From Oxalobacteraceae bacterium (GTDB lineage Bacteria > Pseudomonadota > Gammaproteobacteria > Burkholderiales > Burkholderiaceae_D), in assembly GCA_003537575.1 (NCBI GenBank), contig DPRS01000072.1, positions 1 to 21,345 on the forward strand: a DNA stretch of 21,345 bases, written 5' to 3'. Of this stretch, positions 6,737 to 15,354 are shown one piece after another. The notes beneath the pieces were generated by a model. The model had not been told where the DNA came from. It did no database searches and was given only the letters and a program-made list of their open reading frames with translations. The position numbers and the translations under genes were made by a program. Every line of letters begins with the position of its first letter. Position 1 is the stretch's first letter.

Positions 6737-7681
6737 ATGGAAGCCGCAATCACGCCAATGGCGCCGCAGGATGCCGGCGCGCCGGCCGACCTGAAAAAGG
6801 CCGAGAAGATCGCTTATGAAAACAACAAGCTGCACAAGCGCCTGTGCCGCCTGGCCGGCCAGGCGATCGGCGACTTCAACATGATCGAGGATGGCGACAA
6901 GGTCATGGTCTGCCTGTCCGGCGGCAAGGATAGCTATGCGCTGCTGGATATTCTCATGACCCTGCGCGAGCGCGCGCCGATCAAATTCGACATCGTCGCC
7001 GTCAACCTCGACCAGAAGCAGCCGAATTTTCCGGAGCATGTGCTGCCGGACTATCTGACGAAACTGGGCATACCCTTCCACATCGAGAACCAGGATACTT
7101 ACAGCATCGTCAAGCGCGTCATCCCCGAAGGGAAGACCACCTGTTCGCTGTGCTCGCGCCTGCGCCGCGGCATTCTGTACCGGGTGGCCGACGAACTGGG
7201 CGCGACCAAGATCGCGCTCGGCCACCATCGCGACGATATCCTCGAGACCTTTTTTCTCAACATGTTCTTCGGCGCGAAGATCAAGGGCATGCCGGCCAAG
7301 CTGCAGTCGGACGACGGCAAGCATATCGTCATCCGCCCGCTGGCGTATGTGAAGGAAAGCGATACCGCGCGCTATGCCGAAGTGAAGCAATTCCCGATCA
7401 TTCCCTGCGACCTGTGCGGCAGCCAGGAAAACCTGCAAAGGAAGCAGATCAAGGCCCTGATGCGCGAGTGGGAAAAGAAGTATCCGGGACGCGTGGAGAA
7501 TATCTTCTCGGCCTTGTCGACGGTGGCGCCTTCGCACCTGATGGACCGCAAGATGTTCGATTTCACCGGCTTGAAGGCGACTGGCATCGCCGATCCGAAC
7601 GGCGACATCGCCTTCGATGAAGATCCCTGCGCGACCCCGGCGGCGAACGCGACCGTGATCCGGTTCCATGCGGACGAGTAA
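6737..7681 (+). CDS. ttcA: tRNA-cytidine(32) 2-sulfurtransferase
   Basis: A 314-residue cytoplasmic Fe-S enzyme that thiolates cytidine-32 of certain tRNAs in an ATP-dependent reaction. The PP-loop SGGKDS is at residues 61-66, which activates the base by adenylation. CSLC (Cys136, Cys139) and CDLC (Cys224, with Cys227) give the cysteines that hold the [4Fe-4S] cluster in TtcA. GHHRDDILETFFLNMF is the family signature. An AAGGAG ribosome-binding site lies within the last folB codons, about ten bases before the ATG, showing translational coupling. Co-occurrence with pterin genes looks like operon convenience rather than a shared pathway. Confidence 0.95.
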   Translation: MEAAITPMAPQDAGAPADLKKAEKIAYENNKLHKRLCRLAGQAIGDFNMIEDGDKVMVCLSGGKDSYALLDILMTLRERAPIKFDIVAVNLDQKQPNFPEHVLPDYLTKLGIPFHIENQDTYSIVKRVIPEGKTTCSLCSRLRRGILYRVADELGATKIALGHHRDDILETFFLNMFFGAKIKGMPAKLQSDDGKHIVIRPLAYVKESDTARYAEVKQFPIIPCDLCGSQENLQRKQIKALMREWEKKYPGRVENIFSALSTVAPSHLMDRKMFDFTGLKATGIADPNGDIAFDEDPCATPAANATVIRFHADE

Positions 7682-7721
7682 TCCACGCGGATGGATAATT
7701 GAAGCTGCATTTTGACAAGCC

Positions 7722-7744
7722 GCAGGCGGGCCTCGCCAGCCTGC
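7722..7744. terminator. GC-rich hairpin after ttcA
   Basis: GCAGGC-G-GGC (7722-7731) pairs with GCC-A-GCCTGC (7735-7744), nine pairs around a CTC loop with one internal mismatch. It lies 40 bases after the ttcA stop and directly before the glmU extended -10. No U-tract follows, so it may be a weak terminator or structure at the -35 region of the glmU promoter. Confidence 0.4.
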
Positions 7745-7745
7745 G

Positions 7746-7754
7746 TGCTAAAAT
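7746..7754 (+). promoter_or_regulatory. Candidate extended -10 promoter for glmU
   Basis: TGCTAAAAT is an extended -10 element (TG, one base, then a near-consensus hexamer). The -35 position is occupied by the GC-rich hairpin and has no match, which extended -10 promoters tolerate. It would give a leader of roughly 105 bases before the glmU ATG. Confidence 0.4.
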
Positions 7755-7866
7755 CTTGCGCATATAACAATTTCCAGCGCGAGGAAAAGCATCTCTGCAG
7801 TGACATGTCCACCTTGCGCTCCTGTCGCGACCAATCTCAACCCACTCACGATCCCCGTCACTCTTT

Positions 7867-9225
7867 ATGAACGTCGTCATCCTCGCTGCCGGCATGGGCA
7901 AACGCATGCAATCGGCGCTGCCGAAAGTCCTCCACCCGCTGGCCGGCAAACCGCTGCTGGCGCATGTGATCGATACCGCGCGCACGCTCTCCCCCACCCG
8001 CCTGTGCGTGGTGTACGGCCACGGCGGCGACGCCGTGCCGGTCGCGCTCAAGGCCGAAGACACCGCCTTTGCCAAGCAGGAGCCGCAACTCGGCACCGGC
8101 CACGCGGTGATGCAGGCGGTGCCGCAGCTGGACGAATCGGCGTCGACGCTGGTGCTGTACGGCGACGTGCCGCTGATCACGGCCGACACCCTGCGCCGCC
8201 TGCTGGATGCCGCCGGCAACGACAAACTGGCGATTTTGACGGTGGAACTGGAAGACGCCACGGGGTACGGCCGCATCGTGCGCGAGGGCGGCGAGATCGT
8301 GCGTATCGTCGAGCAGAAGGATGCCAGCGAAGCGGAGCGGGCGATCCGCGAAGTCAACAGCGGCATCCTGGTGGCGCCGACCGCGGCCCTGAAGCGCTGG
8401 CTGGCGACACTGTCGAACGACAATGCGCAGGGCGAGTACTACCTGACCGACATCGTCGCGCGCGCGGTGTCCGAAGGCATGCTGGTGCGTTCGGCGCAGC
8501 CGGCGGCAGTGTGGGAAACCCTGGGCGTCAACAGCAAGGTGCAGCTGGCCGAGCTGGAGCGCATTCATCAACTGAACATCGCCGGCAAACTGCTGGAACA
8601 GGGCGTGACCCTGGCCGATCCGGCGCGCCTCGACGTGCGCGGCACGCTGAGCTGCGGGCGCGACGTCAGTATCGACGTCAATTGCGTCTTCGAGGGCGAG
8701 GTGACGATCGGGGAAGGCGCCGCCATCGGCGCACATTGCGTGATCAGGAATGCCACCATCGCCAGGGGCGCGCAGATCAAGCCTTTCTGCCATATCGAGG
8801 ATGCCGTGGTGGGACCGAAGTCGCAGATCGGCCCCTACGCGCGCCTGCGCCCGGGCACCGAACTGGGCGAGGATGTCCACATCGGCAACTTCGTCGAAGT
8901 GAAGAACAGCCAGATTGCGGCGCACAGCAAGGCCAATCACCTGGCTTACGTCGGCGACGCCACGGTGGGCTCGCGCGTCAATATCGGCGCCGGCACGATC
9001 ACCTGCAATTACGACGGCGCCAACAAGTTCCGCACGGTGATCGAGGATGACGCCTTCATCGGCAGCGACAGCCAACTGGTGGCGCCGGTCACCGTCGGCA
9101 AGGGCGCGACGCTGGGCGCCGGCACCACCCTGACCAAGGATGCGCCGGCCGGCCAGCTGACTGTCTCGCGCGCCAGGCAAGTGTCAGTCGCCGGCTGGCA
9201 GCGGCCGGTCAAGGTAAAGAAGTAA
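7867..9225 (+). CDS. glmU: Bifunctional UDP-N-acetylglucosamine pyrophosphorylase / glucosamine-1-phosphate N-acetyltransferase
   Basis: A 452-residue cytoplasmic enzyme close in length to E. coli GlmU (456). The N-terminal uridyltransferase domain has LAAGMGKRM (6-14), Lys20, GTGHA (76-80) and YGD with the metal-binding Asp100. After the linker, residues from about 225 form a left-handed beta-helix of hexapeptide repeats, with RPGTEL and KANHLAYVGD carrying the acetyltransfer His358. These positions keep a constant five-residue offset from E. coli numbering. It acetylates GlcN-1-P and then makes UDP-GlcNAc, the precursor of peptidoglycan and lipid A. GlmS, the first enzyme of the pathway, is encoded about 4.3 kb downstream on the same strand. 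No clear ribosome-binding site precedes the ATG. Confidence 0.97.
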   Translation: MNVVILAAGMGKRMQSALPKVLHPLAGKPLLAHVIDTARTLSPTRLCVVYGHGGDAVPVALKAEDTAFAKQEPQLGTGHAVMQAVPQLDESASTLVLYGDVPLITADTLRRLLDAAGNDKLAILTVELEDATGYGRIVREGGEIVRIVEQKDASEAERAIREVNSGILVAPTAALKRWLATLSNDNAQGEYYLTDIVARAVSEGMLVRSAQPAAVWETLGVNSKVQLAELERIHQLNIAGKLLEQGVTLADPARLDVRGTLSCGRDVSIDVNCVFEGEVTIGEGAAIGAHCVIRNATIARGAQIKPFCHIEDAVVGPKSQIGPYARLRPGTELGEDVHIGNFVEVKNSQIAAHSKANHLAYVGDATVGSRVNIGAGTITCNYDGANKFRTVIEDDAFIGSDSQLVAPVTVGKGATLGAGTTLTKDAPAGQLTVSRARQVSVAGWQRPVKVKK

Positions 9226-9233
9226 AAGCAAGC

Positions 9234-9259
9234 CCTCCCCTGGTCCGGAGGCCTCTTTT
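9234..9259 (+). terminator. Probable intrinsic terminator of glmU
   Basis: CCTCC (9234-9238) and GGAGG (9247-9251) form a short stem with an eight-base loop, followed by CCTCTTTT. It starts nine bases after the glmU stop in the gap between the convergent glmU and DUF748 genes. The stem is short, hence moderate confidence. Confidence 0.4.
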
Positions 9260-9292
9260 GCGCCTGGCTCGCTGGTCTGCCGCAGGGCGGGT

Positions 9293-12200
9293 TCACTTCA
9301 ATGAAAAATCCACCCGACTTGGGCCGGGCCCCTTGTCTTTTGCTTCTTCAGTGCCGGTTTTGGTGGCGAGGATGAAAATGCGTTCGCCCGGGATCTGGCC
9401 GTTTTTCAGCAGCCATTCCTTGACCGCCTGGGCGCGTCGGTTGCCCAGCGCAACCAGATCGTCAGCCTCAATCTTGGTGTTGGCGATCATCAGCTTTTCC
9501 ATTTCCGTCACCGGCAAATCCTTCTGCAGGCCGATCAGGTTGCGCGGCTTGGGGAAATTCTCGTCCTTGTACACCCTGGCGAGCAGGGCCTGATATTCCT
9601 CGGGCCTGACTTCCACGCGCCCTTCCGGTGCTGCCTCGCCGCGCGCGACCATGTTCTTCACTTTCAGCGCGCGCACCTTGCGGTCGATGGCGGCACGCTT
9701 CATCCCTTCGATTTCCGCTTCGGCGCCGGTGTGGGCGGTAATTTCCAGCTTCAGCGCCGGGCGGTCGGCGAGCGCCCTGGCCAGGGTTTTCAGCTTTTCT
9801 TCACCGACTGCCGGAATGGCGGAGCGGCCTGGGTTGAATTCCAGCCAGGACAATTCCTCGCCGCCGCCAAACAACGAGCCGAGCAGGGCGAACGGCGCCG
9901 TGACCGCCTTGGTGATGACGTTGACGATCACCTTGACGATGATGGTGCCCATCGAGAACTGCGGATCGTCCAGCGAACCGGCGATCGGCAGGTTGAGGTC
10001 GATGACGCCGTTGCGGTCGCGCAGCAGCGCCACCGCCAGGTGCACCGGCAGGCTGGCGGCATCGGGGCTGTCCACCTTGTCGCCGAAGGTGAGCTGGTCG
10101 AGCACTAGGCGGTTGTCAGCGGTCAGCTGGCGGTTTTCCACTTTGTACGCGACGTCAAAGGATAGCTTGCCCTTCTCGATGCCGTAGCCGACATAGCGGC
10201 CGGAATACGGCGACAGCGGCGCCAGCTCCATGTCGCGCACTTTGGCCTGCACGTCCATGCTGAGGTCGCCTTTCAGGGGGTTGATGCGGCCGGCCAGCGT
10301 CAGCGGCGCACTGTTGACCTCACCGCGCAAGTCCACCGTGGCGCTGCTGGCGGGGTCCGACGACAGGCCGCTGACCACGCCGCCCAGCCCCATCAGGTTG
10401 GCGGTGTAGTTGGGCTTGATGAAGTTGTCGGTGAAACGCACGCGGCCGCCTTGCAGGCTCAGCTTGCCGATTTTGATCGGCGGCATTTTGCCGTCGGCTT
10501 CGCTGGTGGCCTTTTCCCTCCTGGCCACGCTTGCCACCTTGGCGGCGGCAAGCGCTGCCTGCGCATCCGGCGGCGCGGCTTCCGCGGAAATCACTTGCGC
10601 TGTTGCACCGGCAGGCGCCGCTGCGGTGATGGCAGTCGGCTGCCTGGCATCCGTGGCGCGCCTGTGTTCCTCGGTCAGGCTCCTGCGGTCGCCCGCATGG
10701 CTGCGCACGATATCCTGCAGGTTGATGCGGCCGCTGGGGTCGATGATGATGCGGGCGAAGAAATCGCTCAGCGCGACCTGCTCCACCGCCAGCGCGAACG
10801 GTTGCAGGCTGACATCGACGCCACCGAAGAAGAGCGACTTCCAGCGCAGGAAGTCGCTGCCGCTCTGCTTGTCCACCGTAGCCAGGTTGCCCAGGCTGGC
10901 GTCACCCCTGAAGCCGCCGCGCAATACGCCATCGCCGCCCTGCTCCAGCTTCAATGTGCCCTTGCCGCTCAGGCTGGCGCGCGTCATCAGCAGGTTGACA
11001 TGCTCGGTGATGTAGGGCTGCAGCGGCAGCAGATCAACCGCCTGCAAGTCCAGCTTGAGGTCGGCATGCAGCGGGAACAGCCCCAGCGCGCCATCCAGCG
11101 CCAGCTTGCCGCTGCGGTTGACCGCTGCGTGCAGGGCGATCTTGCCGCGCGCATCCGGCAGCGTGGACAAACCGCTCATGGTCAGCGCAATCGGCGTCAG
11201 CACGGTGACCGCCGGCTGCGCCTGGCCGCGGTCTTCCAGACGGGCGGACCACTTGTCGATGGCGATGCGGTCGATGCTGACGACATAGCCCGGTTGCGCT
11301 CCCGGCTTCGCCTGCCCGGACAGGGGAGCGGCGGGCTTGGCCGGCGCTGGCGGAGTTGCGGCGGTGGACGCCGCCGTCGATGCTTCCGGTTTGTCATGCC
11401 GCAATTGGAAATTCGCGCTGCCGGAAACGATTTCACCGATGCCCACGCGCCTTGCGCCGGTGTCGAGGGTCAGCTTGCGCAGGGTGGCATCGAATTTGTC
11501 GATGCCGGCAGTCAGCGGTCCGGCCGGCTGCAGGTCGGCATAGCGCAAGGCGGCGCCGCTGATGTCGAGTTCGCCCAGCGCCAGCTGCAGGGCATCGGGG
11601 TTGGCGGGGTTGCCGGCTTTGCCCTGGGCGGGTTTTTCTTCAGTGGCTTTTGCTTCAGCAGGTTTCTCTTCTGCGGACTTTTCTCCTTTTGCCACTGCCG
11701 CAGGCGCGGACACCGCCAGAAGGCGCTGCAGGTCGATGCGGCCCTGGCGGTCGCGCGTGACATCCGCTTCCAGCCCCTTGACCGCCAGCTTCGCCACTTC
11801 GATGCGCTTGCCGAGCACGGCAGCGCGGTCGAGCGTCACGCTCAGTTCCGGCAGCTTGAGGAAGGTCTTGCCGCCCGGTTCAGCCAGTTGCAGCGCCTTG
11901 AGGCTGACCACGCCGGACAGGGTCAGCGCCGGCGTCTGATCGTGCGGCTGCAGGAAGCTGGCGGACAGGCGCGTGTCGAGCTGGGCGCCGGCAAGCCTGA
12001 AGGCCGGCTTGAACGGCAGGTAGCCGATGAAGCGGGTCAGGTCCAGGCCGTCGAGGTTGAGTTCCAGCACCGCTTCCCGGGTATCGGCGAAGGGCCGGGC
12101 CTTGCCCTTGAAGTGGAACGGCGTGCCGTTGACGCTGGCGCTCAGCAGCGGCTCGACGAACACATCGACCTGGGACGGCAGCGAGGAAATGAAGGGCAGG

Positions 12201-12778
12201 CCGATCTGTAGCGCCTCGACCGTGTGGCTGGCGCCAGCCGGTTTGTCCTCGAAGGCGATGCGGCCATCCTGCAGCTGGATGTTATAGATGGAGAAGCGCG
12301 CCGGGCCTGATTCTAGCGCCGGTGGCTCTTCCTTGCCGCCCAGCGCCAGCAAGTCGTCGATGTTGTAGCTGTGCGGCGCGGTGCGCACCAGGTGCACGTA
12401 GGGTTTTTCCAGGCGCACCGCCTGCACCACTGGCGCCAAGCGCCACAGCGATTGCGCCGACAGGTTGAGGTGCAGGGCGTCGAAGGAAGCGAACACGGCT
12501 TCGCCCGCCGGCTCCATCAGCTTGAAGTCGCGCACGGTGAGCGCCATGTCGAAGGGTCGCACCTCGACCTTGCCGATGGAGGCGCTGCGGTGCAGCTTTT
12601 CGGAGAGCAGTTTTTCCGCCTGCGACTGGATGATGCCGGGCAGGATGAAATAGCCGAACAGGCCGAACAGCAGCACGAAGCCCAGCAGTCCCAGCAGAGA
12701 ACGCACCACCAGGGGCTTGCGGGAGAAAACGGCCAGACGCTGATAGCGCGAAGGAGTAGCTGCGGGAGATGCGGTCAT
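9293..12778 (-). CDS. DUF748 / AsmA-superfamily envelope protein
   Basis: A 1161-residue protein with one N-terminal transmembrane helix (about residues 27-49) after a basic segment, then a very long periplasmic region. The opening LHRSASIGKVEVRPFDMALTV and repeated short beta segments (VSLKALQLAE, GKLSLQGGRVRFTDNF) fit the AsmA-like/DUF748 fold, whose relatives act in outer-membrane biogenesis and lipid transport. There is a Lys/Glu/Ala/Pro-rich linker near residues 365-400 and an Ala/Pro-rich one near 470-490. The last 200 residues include FNPGRSAIPAVGEEKL and ITAHTGAE, faintly OmpA-like. I chose the ATG at 12778 (MTASPAA) because it gives a normal signal-anchor; an in-frame ATG 63 bases upstream lies on the likely transcription start. 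It is encoded between glmU and glmS on the opposite strand. Confidence 0.85.
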   Translation of the reverse strand: MTASPAATPSRYQRLAVFSRKPLVVRSLLGLLGFVLLFGLFGYFILPGIIQSQAEKLLSEKLHRSASIGKVEVRPFDMALTVRDFKLMEPAGEAVFASFDALHLNLSAQSLWRLAPVVQAVRLEKPYVHLVRTAPHSYNIDDLLALGGKEEPPALESGPARFSIYNIQLQDGRIAFEDKPAGASHTVEALQIGLPFISSLPSQVDVFVEPLLSASVNGTPFHFKGKARPFADTREAVLELNLDGLDLTRFIGYLPFKPAFRLAGAQLDTRLSASFLQPHDQTPALTLSGVVSLKALQLAEPGGKTFLKLPELSVTLDRAAVLGKRIEVAKLAVKGLEADVTRDRQGRIDLQRLLAVSAPAAVAKGEKSAEEKPAEAKATEEKPAQGKAGNPANPDALQLALGELDISGAALRYADLQPAGPLTAGIDKFDATLRKLTLDTGARRVGIGEIVSGSANFQLRHDKPEASTAASTAATPPAPAKPAAPLSGQAKPGAQPGYVVSIDRIAIDKWSARLEDRGQAQPAVTVLTPIALTMSGLSTLPDARGKIALHAAVNRSGKLALDGALGLFPLHADLKLDLQAVDLLPLQPYITEHVNLLMTRASLSGKGTLKLEQGGDGVLRGGFRGDASLGNLATVDKQSGSDFLRWKSLFFGGVDVSLQPFALAVEQVALSDFFARIIIDPSGRINLQDIVRSHAGDRRSLTEEHRRATDARQPTAITAAAPAGATAQVISAEAAPPDAQAALAAAKVASVARREKATSEADGKMPPIKIGKLSLQGGRVRFTDNFIKPNYTANLMGLGGVVSGLSSDPASSATVDLRGEVNSAPLTLAGRINPLKGDLSMDVQAKVRDMELAPLSPYSGRYVGYGIEKGKLSFDVAYKVENRQLTADNRLVLDQLTFGDKVDSPDAASLPVHLAVALLRDRNGVIDLNLPIAGSLDDPQFSMGTIIVKVIVNVITKAVTAPFALLGSLFGGGEELSWLEFNPGRSAIPAVGEEKLKTLARALADRPALKLEITAHTGAEAEIEGMKRAAIDRKVRALKVKNMVARGEAAPEGRVEVRPEEYQALLARVYKDENFPKPRNLIGLQKDLPVTEMEKLMIANTKIEADDLVALGNRRAQAVKEWLLKNGQIPGERIFILATKTGTEEAKDKGPGPSRVDFSLK

Positions 12779-12822
12779 GGCGGCGCGCCTGCAAAAAAGC
12801 AGTGAGGGGTTGCAACGAGTAA

Positions 12823-12831
12823 ATTCTAGCA
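12823..12831 (-). promoter_or_regulatory. Candidate extended -10 promoter for the DUF748 gene
   Basis: On the minus strand TGCTAGAAT is an extended -10 element. The predicted start near 12816 leaves a leader of about 38 bases to the ATG at 12778. No good -35 is seen. The same TGC-hexamer form occurs upstream of glmU. Confidence 0.4.
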
Positions 12832-12883
12832 CCGGTCCCACTGGCGGTTGCGCTTTCCGCCAAGGTTTTATACGCGACGGCTC

Positions 12884-13351
12884 TCAGAGCGCGATGCGCG
12901 TCTCGAACTTGCTGCGATGGATAGAAAAGAAGCTGCGCACATTGCGCACATTGGCGTGCGAAGCGAACAGGCGATGCGCCAGCGCGTGGTAGGCTGGCAT
13001 GTCGGCCACCTGCACCACCAGCACGAAGTCCGGGCCGGGCGAGACCCGGTAGCATTGCATCACTGCGGCTTCGCGCGCCGCCAGCGCCTCGAATTCCATC
13101 ATGCGTTCGGCGGCCTGGTGATCAAGCGTGATTTCGACGATGGCCGTCAGGCCGGCGCCGACCTTGCCGGCGTCCAGCAGGGCGACCTGGCGTTCGATGA
13201 CGCCAGCGTCGATCAGGCGCTTGACGCGGCGCAGGCAGGTCGGCGGCGAGGCATGCACCAGCGCTGCCAGTTCGTTGTTGGTGCGCGAAGCATCCTCCTG
13301 CAAGATATTCAGGATACGACGGTCCAGCTCATCCAGTAGCAAATTGTCCAC
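12884..13351 (-). CDS. Lrp/AsnC family transcriptional regulator
   Basis: A 155-residue DNA-binding protein. The N-terminal winged helix-turn-helix covers about residues 5-60 (LDRRILNILQEDASRTNNELAAL, then PPTCLRRVKRLIDAGVI), and the C-terminal alpha/beta ligand-binding (RAM) domain covers about 65-150 (GPDFVLVVQVADMPAYHAL). Family members form dimers to octamers that respond to amino acids or related metabolites. The start is GTG at 13351, without a recognisable ribosome-binding site; the HTH begins directly after, so little room exists for a later start. It diverges from glmS across a 162-bp AT-rich gap, so self-regulation and effects on glmS are both plausible. The ligand cannot be read from the sequence. 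Confidence 0.92.
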   Translation of the reverse strand: MDNLLLDELDRRILNILQEDASRTNNELAALVHASPPTCLRRVKRLIDAGVIERQVALLDAGKVGAGLTAIVEITLDHQAAERMMEFEALAAREAAVMQCYRVSPGPDFVLVVQVADMPAYHALAHRLFASHANVRNVRSFFSIHRSKFETRIAL

Positions 13352-13375
13352 AATAAATGAATTTAATTAAAAATT

Positions 13376-13393
13376 ATTTCAATTTTGTGAAAT
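13376..13393. promoter_or_regulatory. Inverted repeat, candidate Lrp-type operator between lrp-like gene and glmS
   Basis: ATTTCA (13376-13381), six bases, then TGAAAT (13388-13393): perfect 6-bp arms in a strongly AT-rich region, 25 bp upstream of the regulator's GTG and about 120 bp upstream of glmS. Related half-sites (TTTCG, ATTTCA) recur at 13440-13460. AT-rich dyads are typical Lrp-family targets; binding is inferred. Confidence 0.4.
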
Positions 13394-13513
13394 TATATTC
13401 CACGACAATCCTGAAAAGAAATATAAATCCATTTTCTTCAAAATTTCGCAAACTTATTTCACAAGCTTTCTCCTACGATACCGCAATCATTTAACCCGTT
13501 CAAAGGACTTCCC

Positions 13514-15331
13514 ATGTGCGGCATCGTCGGCGCAGTAGCGCAACGCAATATCACGCCCATCCTCCTGCAAGGCTTGAAGCGGCTCGAATACCGCGGCTAC
13601 GACTCCTGCGGGGTCGCCCTGCATGTGGATGGCGCACTCAAACGTTCGCGCAGCACCTCCCGCGTGGCTGAACTGGAAGCCCAGGTCGAAAAATCCGGCC
13701 TGGCCGGCTTCACCGGCATCGCCCACACGCGCTGGGCCACGCATGGCGCTCCCGCATCGCACAACGCCCATCCGCATTTTTCACGCGAGCGCATCGCCCT
13801 GGTCCACAATGGCATCATCGAAAACCATGATGAATTGCGCGCCGAACTCATTGCCGCCGGCTACGTGTTCGAAAGCCAGACCGATACCGAGGTCATCGCT
13901 CACCTGGTCGACCAGATGTATACCGGCGACCTGTTCGAGACCGTGCAGCAGGCGGTCAAGCGCCTGCATGGCGCCTATGCCATCGCCGTGTTCTGCCGCG
14001 ACGAGCCGCACCGCGTGGTCGGCGCGCGCCAGGGTTCGCCGCTGATCGTCGGCACAGGAGTTGGCGAGAATTTCCTCGCCTCCGACGCCATGGCGCTGGC
14101 CGGCGTCACCGACCAGATCATCTACCTGGAAGAAGGCGACGTGGTCGACTTGCAGATGCAGCGCTGCTGGATCGTCGACAGCAACGGCAAGCCGGCCGAG
14201 CGTCCGGTGCGCACCGTGCACGCGCATTCCGGCGCGGCCGAACTGGGCCCTTACCGCCACTACATGCAGAAGGAAATCTTCGAACAGCCGCGCGCCATCG
14301 GCGACACCCTCGAAGGCGTCACCGGCATCATGCCGGAACTGTTCGGCGACAAGGCCTACAACATTTTCAAGAAAATCGACTCGGTGCTGATCCTGGCCTG
14401 CGGCACCAGCTATTACGCCGGGCTCACCGCGAAATACTGGATCGAATCGATCGCACAGATCCCGGTGAATGTCGAGATCGCCAGCGAATACCGCTACCGC
14501 GACAGCGTGCCGAACCCGAATGCGCTGGTGGTGACGATTTCGCAAAGCGGCGAAACCGCCGACACGCTGGCCGCATTGAAGCATGCGCGTTCGATGGATA
14601 TGGTCAATACGCTGACGATCTGCAACGTCTCCACCAGCGCCATGGTGCGCGAATGCGAACTGGCCTACATTACCCGCGCTGGCGTCGAAGTGGGCGTGGC
14701 CTCGACCAAAGCCTTCACCACCCAGCTGGCGGCCCTGTTCCTGCTGGCGCTGACGCTGGCGCAGGTGCGCGGGCGCCTGTCAGACGAGCAGGAAGCGAAC
14801 TGCCTGAAGCAGATGCGCCACCTGCCGGTCGCCATCGGCGCGGTGCTGGCGCTGGAACCGCAGATCATCGCCTGGGCGGAAGAATTCGCGCGCAAGGAAA
14901 ATGCTCTGTTCCTGGGCCGCGGCTTGCATTATCCGATCGCGCTGGAAGGCGCCCTGAAGCTGAAGGAAATCTCGTACATCCATGCCGAAGCCTACCCGGC
15001 CGGCGAATTGAAGCACGGCCCGCTGGCGCTGGTGACCGAGGAAATGCCGGTGGTGACGGTGGCGCCGAACGATGCGCTGATCGAAAAGCTGAAGTCGAAC
15101 ATGCAGGAAGTGCGCGCACGCGGCGGACAGCTGTACGTGTTCGCCGATGCGGATTCGAAGATCGTTTCCAGCGAAGGCTTGCATGTGATCCGCCTGCCGG
15201 AGCACTACGGCAAGCTGTCGCCAATCCTGCATGTGATCCCGCTGCAGTTGCTGGCGTATCACACGGCGCTGGCGCGCGGGACGGATGTGGACAAACCGAG
15301 GAATTTGGCGAAATCTGTCACCGTGGAGTAA
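13514..15331 (+). CDS. glmS: Glutamine--fructose-6-phosphate aminotransferase (isomerizing)
   Basis: A 605-residue cytoplasmic enzyme that makes glucosamine-6-phosphate from fructose-6-phosphate and glutamine, the committing step of UDP-GlcNAc synthesis. MCGIVG places the N-terminal nucleophile Cys2 of the class II glutaminase domain, with RGYDS (27-31), HTRWATHG (71-78) and HNGIIENH. Two SIS sugar-isomerase domains follow, with ACGTSYYAG and SQSGETADTLAAL in the first. The protein ends in DVDKPRNLAKSVTVE, the conserved C-tail that closes the active site. An AAAGGA ribosome-binding site lies six bases before the ATG. A glmS ribozyme would not be expected in this lineage and none is seen. Confidence 0.97.
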   Translation: MCGIVGAVAQRNITPILLQGLKRLEYRGYDSCGVALHVDGALKRSRSTSRVAELEAQVEKSGLAGFTGIAHTRWATHGAPASHNAHPHFSRERIALVHNGIIENHDELRAELIAAGYVFESQTDTEVIAHLVDQMYTGDLFETVQQAVKRLHGAYAIAVFCRDEPHRVVGARQGSPLIVGTGVGENFLASDAMALAGVTDQIIYLEEGDVVDLQMQRCWIVDSNGKPAERPVRTVHAHSGAAELGPYRHYMQKEIFEQPRAIGDTLEGVTGIMPELFGDKAYNIFKKIDSVLILACGTSYYAGLTAKYWIESIAQIPVNVEIASEYRYRDSVPNPNALVVTISQSGETADTLAALKHARSMDMVNTLTICNVSTSAMVRECELAYITRAGVEVGVASTKAFTTQLAALFLLALTLAQVRGRLSDEQEANCLKQMRHLPVAIGAVLALEPQIIAWAEEFARKENALFLGRGLHYPIALEGALKLKEISYIHAEAYPAGELKHGPLALVTEEMPVVTVAPNDALIEKLKSNMQEVRARGGQLYVFADADSKIVSSEGLHVIRLPEHYGKLSPILHVIPLQLLAYHTALARGTDVDKPRNLAKSVTVE

Positions 15332-15354
15332 TTTGGCTTGTGGGTAAATTAACT

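Noticed and set aside
6017..7669. A 550-codon minus-strand open frame across the pteridine reductase, folB and ttcA
   Set aside because: It is antisense to three well-supported genes; its composition (His/Arg/Asp-rich) is typical of the complement of GC-rich coding sequence.
7858..9180. A 440-codon minus-strand open frame
   Set aside because: Antisense to glmU, which is identified by all catalytic motifs.
10451..12211. A 586-codon plus-strand open frame
   Set aside because: It lies antisense within the DUF748 gene, is rich in Gln/Arg/Gly and has no recognisable domain; it is a GC-bias shadow.
13352..13513. A glmS ribozyme/riboswitch upstream of glmS
   Set aside because: The gap is AT-rich with no glmS-ribozyme-like pseudoknot core visible, and that element is characteristic of Firmicutes.
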